Positions 61,383-64,000 of a stretch of DNA of 64,000 nt are shown here, in pieces. Position numbers and translations under genes: made by a program. Origin of the DNA: CAZPMC01 sp964587755 (GTDB lineage: Bacteria > Bacillota > Clostridia > Acetivibrionales > DTU013); contig CAZPMC010000007.1 in NCBI GenBank assembly GCA_964587755.1, positions 4,116 to 68,115 of the forward strand, given 5' to 3'. A model generated the notes under the pieces. It was not told where the DNA came from. It made no database searches and saw nothing but the letters and a program-made list of their open reading frames with translations. The number at the start of each line of letters is the position of its first letter. Position 1 is the first letter of the stretch.

Positions 61383-62292
61383 TAAGCGTTACAAAGCAGA
61401 AATTGAGGATGCAGGTATGCGTCTTGATGTATGGTTGACTTCAAAGCTATCGAATCTTTCCAGAACATATATTTCAAAGCTTATTGAAGAGGAAAACATT
61501 ACCGTTGGCAATAAAACAGTAAAGCCGGGATACAAGCTGAGGGCCGGGGACGATATCTATGTCACGATACAAGAGCCCAAACCTCTTGAAGTTATTCCTG
61601 AAAAAATTGAGCTTGATATTGTTTATGAGGATAATGATATCATAGTGATAAATAAAGCACGCGGAATGGTTGTACATCCTGCAGCCGGAAATTATTCCGG
61701 TACTCTTGTAAATGCTTTACTTGAGCATTGCAAGGGTTCTTTGTCGGATATTAACGGAGTGATAAGACCGGGAATAGTTCATAGAATAGACAAGGATACA
61801 TCGGGAGTTATTGTTGTCGCAAAAAATAACGATGCCCACAGCAAGCTTTCAGCATTATTAAAAAAGCATGACATTAAAAGGGTTTATTTAGCAGTGACTG
61901 ATGGTGTAATAAAAGAGGAGAGAGGAAGGATAGAAGCACCTATCGGCAGGCACCCTGTAGACAGAAAGAAAATGTCCGTAAATTTGAAAAACGGTCGTGA
62001 TGCAGTAACATATTTTAAGGTCATTGAGAGATTTACATCAGCTACTCTTATCCAGGCGAGGCTCGAAACTGGAAGAACACACCAAATAAGGGTTCACATG
62101 GCTTATATAGGTCATCCGTTAGCCGGGGATACAATATACGGCCAAGCAAAAAGCAAATACCTCATCGAGGGACAGGCTTTGCATGCAATGCTTTTGGGAT
62201 TTGTACATCCCCGTACAGGTAAATATATGGAATTCACGGCAGAACCGCCGTCTGAGTTTACAGAATTGTTGGTGCAATTGAGAAGCCAATAG
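61363..62292 (+). CDS. RluD-family pseudouridine synthase
   Basis: A 309-residue RNA pseudouridine synthase. An S4 domain (about 15-70: GMRLDVWLTSKLSNLSRTYI) is followed by the catalytic domain with PGIVHRIDKDTSGVIVVAKN (catalytic Asp) and ARLETGRTHQIRVHMAYIGHP. RluD modifies 23S rRNA helix 69; the exact target here is not proven. ATG 61363 has AGGAAAG; 61375 is also possible. lspA-rluD order is conserved in Firmicutes. Confidence 0.93.
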   Translation: MRLKMIDKRYKAEIEDAGMRLDVWLTSKLSNLSRTYISKLIEEENITVGNKTVKPGYKLRAGDDIYVTIQEPKPLEVIPEKIELDIVYEDNDIIVINKARGMVVHPAAGNYSGTLVNALLEHCKGSLSDINGVIRPGIVHRIDKDTSGVIVVAKNNDAHSKLSALLKKHDIKRVYLAVTDGVIKEERGRIEAPIGRHPVDRKKMSVNLKNGRDAVTYFKVIERFTSATLIQARLETGRTHQIRVHMAYIGHPLAGDTIYGQAKSKYLIEGQALHAMLLGFVHPRTGKYMEFTAEPPSEFTELLVQLRSQ

Positions 62293-62360
62293 ATATTGCC
62301 TGATAAGACATTCAATCTGCATTGAAAATATAATATAGTATCACTGATTAGGAGATAAGT

Positions 62361-62873
62361 ATGCCTAAAGCAAGAAAGATGCTAAGTGAATGGAAAGCGC
62401 CATATATTCAGTCATTAATGAGATTAATTGAAACCCAGAGCAAGGAGACACTTGCCCACTGGGCATTAGACTATTCGGAGCGGGTGATATTGCCCCTTTG
62501 GTACAAGCACTATCCAAATGACTTACGTCCCCAAAATGCTATATTTGCTGCGCGTAAGTGGTTATCGGGAGCAATTAAACTACCCCAAGCCAAAGCGGTA
62601 ATTCTCGAGTGCCATGCTGCTGCACGTGATGCTGATGGAAATCCGGTTGCACAAGCTGCGGCCAGAACAATAGGTCAATGCGCATCGACAATCCATTCGG
62701 CACGGCATTGTATGGGACTTGCCTTTTATGGAGCACTGGCTGTAGCGTATGATCGGCTCGGGACTAATGCTCCATGGGAACAGATCGAGCAATGGGCTGC
62801 TAAAGAGTGTGGACGAATGGAAGCTGCACTAGAGAGCATATTAATGAAAACAGTAAGAGGAGAGGGCAAATGA
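62361..62873 (+). CDS. Imm-5-like putative immunity protein
   Basis: A 170-residue protein starting PKARKMLSEWKAPYIQSLMR, with ETQSKETLAHWALDYSE, AARKWLSGAIKLPQ and CHAAARDADGNPVAQAAART. These recall a family annotated as 'putative immunity protein' (Imm-5-like). No toxin or secretion gene is near, so its role is unknown, and the label rests only on resemblance. ATG 62361 has TAGGAGAT. Its stop overlaps pgeF by 4 bp, so it is in that operon. Confidence 0.65.
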   Translation: MPKARKMLSEWKAPYIQSLMRLIETQSKETLAHWALDYSERVILPLWYKHYPNDLRPQNAIFAARKWLSGAIKLPQAKAVILECHAAARDADGNPVAQAAARTIGQCASTIHSARHCMGLAFYGALAVAYDRLGTNAPWEQIEQWAAKECGRMEAALESILMKTVRGEGK

Positions 62874-63628
62874 AAATTGAGTTTTACGAGAATAAAGAAG
62901 GAATTGTAGCCGGTATGACGTTAAGGGATGATAAGGAAGCCGAAAGCGGGAACAGTGCCCTTCATATTTGCATTTCTGCTGATAATGTTATAAAAAACAG
63001 AATTAAGCTTGCTGAATCCTTAGGCTGTGATCTGGGTTGTTTTGTCTGCCCTGATCAGACTCACAGCGAAAACTTCTTCCAAGCTACATCTAAAGACAAA
63101 GGCAGAGGAGCTTATGAGCTTGACTCAGTTATTCCTGACACAGACGCACTCTTTACATTTGAGCCCGGTATCCTTTTATGCTGCTTTACCGCTGATTGCG
63201 TTCCTGTTATTTTCCATAACAAGGCAGCCGGGTTAATAGGAGTGATTCACTCAGGCTGGCAGGGCACGGTAAAAGAAATCACTCTAAAGGTATTCCAGCA
63301 CTTGATAAACCAACTTGGATTAAATCCTCAAGAGTTTAAGGTTTATATAGGTAAAGCAATAAGTCAGGAGAAGTTTGAGGTAGATGAAGATGTATATCGG
63401 CAGTTTAGTGCTTTGAAATATACTGAGCCATTTATTCAATTTAATGACTGGACCGGTAAATATCATATCGATAATCAGCAGACTGTAAAACAACAATGTG
63501 AACTGGCCGGAATCCCGCCACAACTGATTCGGGTGGATACAACCTGCACCTATACTGACCCTGAGTGTTTTTCTTTCCGACAGGATTCAACATGCGGCAG
63601 ACATATGAGCTTTATAATCAGGCGGTGA
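62870..63628 (+). CDS. pgeF: PgeF (YlmD/YfiH, multicopper-like purine nucleoside phosphorylase family)
   Basis: A 252-residue protein of the YlmD/YfiH/LACC1 group. Metal-binding cysteine and histidines are in CPDQTHSENF, FTADCVPVIF, GVIHSGWQGTVKEI and a C-terminal CTYTDPECFSFR. The family was first called polyphenol oxidase; enzymatic work on members shows purine nucleoside phosphorylase and adenosine deaminase activity, and PgeF also edits mis-formed peptidoglycan. ATG 62870 follows AGAGGAGAGG and overlaps the upstream stop. The pyr leader follows. Confidence 0.9.
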   Translation: MKIEFYENKEGIVAGMTLRDDKEAESGNSALHICISADNVIKNRIKLAESLGCDLGCFVCPDQTHSENFFQATSKDKGRGAYELDSVIPDTDALFTFEPGILLCCFTADCVPVIFHNKAAGLIGVIHSGWQGTVKEITLKVFQHLINQLGLNPQEFKVYIGKAISQEKFEVDEDVYRQFSALKYTEPFIQFNDWTGKYHIDNQQTVKQQCELAGIPPQLIRVDTTCTYTDPECFSFRQDSTCGRHMSFIIRR

Positions 63629-63651
63629 GCAAAGGGACGTTTCTTTTTGCT
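63628..63651. repeat. Short REP-like fragment
   Basis: AGCAAAGGGACGTTTCTTTT with TTTGCTT: similar to the arms of the 44737-44840 element, in near-inverse form. It sits just after the pgeF stop. Confidence 0.5.
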
Positions 63652-63664
63652 TCCAAAAAAGATG

Positions 63665-63693
63665 TAGACAAATTCTTTACGATATGGTATCAT
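63665..63693 (+). promoter_or_regulatory. Promoter candidate for the pyr operon
   Basis: TAGACA (63665-63670), 17 bp spacer, TATCAT (63688-63693), start near 63700, just before the PyrR binding loop. Confidence 0.6.
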
Positions 63694-63720
63694 GACTTCA
63701 ATTGAAATATACCTTTTAAT

Positions 63721-63818
63721 TAGTCCCGAGAGGCTGGAAGGGTAGACGGAATATAAGTATATTCATTAGCTTATTTCTAAAGCTTTATGCTTCTTGCCTC
63801 CGGGTAGGAAGCATTTTT
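63721..63818 (+). promoter_or_regulatory. PyrR-dependent attenuator of the pyr operon
   Basis: TAGTCCCGAGAGGCTGGAAG (63721-63740) matches the PyrR RNA-binding loop consensus TCCnGAGAGGCT. A terminator follows: ATGCTTC (63787-63793) pairs with GAAGCAT (63808-63814), then TTTTT. PyrR bound with UMP would favour the terminator and reduce pyrimidine synthesis. Confidence 0.88.
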
Positions 63819-63868
63819 GATTTGCCTGTTTTATTAAGACAATTCCGTGCAAAGGTAGGTGGTTTTAG

Positions 63869-64000
63869 GTGAAGGACAAAGCAGAAATCATGGACGAAAG
63901 CGCTATTATGCGAGCAATCACGAGGATCTCACACGAAATAATCGAAAGGAATAAGGGAATAGAAGATGTAATTCTCATCGGTATTCAAAGAAGAGGAGTC
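63869..64000 (+). CDS. pyrR: PyrR bifunctional regulator/uracil phosphoribosyltransferase, N-terminal part
   Basis: The first 44 residues, cut by the window end. The reading KDKAEIMDESAIMRAITRIS, then IIERNKGIEDVILIGIQRRG, is the standard PyrR N-terminus. GTG 63869 has AAAGGTAGG upstream. The leader holds a PyrR attenuator, so it regulates its own operon. Later pyr genes should follow the window. Confidence 0.92.
   Translation, partial: MKDKAEIMDESAIMRAITRISHEIIERNKGIEDVILIGIQRRGV

Overview
This window looks like a chromosomal segment from an anaerobic, spore-forming member of the Clostridia (Firmicutes). The evidence is an AT-rich sequence with strong purine-rich ribosome binding sites, frequent TTG starts, sporulation genes (yqfC, yqfD, spoVS, a SpoIID-type protein, a pdaA-like deacetylase, ylzJ), the Firmicute block phoL-yqfF-ybeY-dgkA-era-recO, and the SCIFF (ranthipeptide) peptide/maturase pair beside yajC and secDF. 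SCIFF together with an archaeal-type asd fits a cellulolytic Clostridium cluster III relative, but that assignment is inference.

Layout. 1-9436: the end of an ABC transporter (ATPase, permease) running into a MoxR/DUF58/VWA operon. 9476-10251: a promoter, a tetrahydrofolate riboswitch and folT. 10370-14331: a sugar-nucleotide pyrophosphorylase fused to a degenerate phosphomannomutase domain, then two DUF881 proteins. 14473-23074: pdaA-like gene, yqfC, yqfD, phoL, a PgpH-type HD protein fused to YbeY, a DgkA-PAP2 fusion, era, recO. 23080-24404: terminator, tRNA-Leu (minus), a YesL-type gene and a small membrane protein. 24418-28047 (minus): an ACT-domain protein and the lysine/diaminopimelate operon asd-dapA-dapB behind a sigma-A promoter and a lysine riboswitch. 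28206-37656: SpoIID-like protein, queA, tgt, yajC, a TIGR04086 membrane protein (interrupted by a run of 10 N), scfA, scfB, an HD hydrolase, secD, secF. 37713-42789: a small membrane protein (minus), an HD-GYP protein, a DUF6514 protein, dnaG, rpoD. 42808-44840: a promoter with tRNA-Asn and a CAU tRNA, then tRNA-derived repeats, a small cassette (Xre regulator, membrane proteins, lipoprotein) and a REP-like palindrome. 44891-49940: DUF885 peptidase, a small protein, trmK, nif3-like gene, rnpB, tepA-like gene, ylzJ. 50022-62292: ftsK/spoIIIE, TPR protein, YgiQ radical SAM protein, rny, ymdB, spoVS, oligopeptide-binding lipoprotein, lspA, rluD-type gene. 62361-64000: an orphan Imm-5-like protein, pgeF (ylmD/yfiH), and the pyr operon leader with the PyrR binding site and the beginning of pyrR.

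Most of the window is housekeeping and sporulation sequence. The most notable points are: the uncatalogued 46-codon SCIFF gene with a hairpin before its maturase; a single polypeptide joining a predicted c-di-AMP phosphodiesterase to the YbeY rRNA endonuclease; a sugar-nucleotide enzyme whose mutase half has lost both catalytic motifs; a structured repeat built partly from a tRNA 3' end; a probable ATT start and two-hairpin leader for RNase Y; and a folate riboswitch whose P1 strand overlaps an alternative hairpin. All family names come from recognising sequence motifs by eye; no database search was run.
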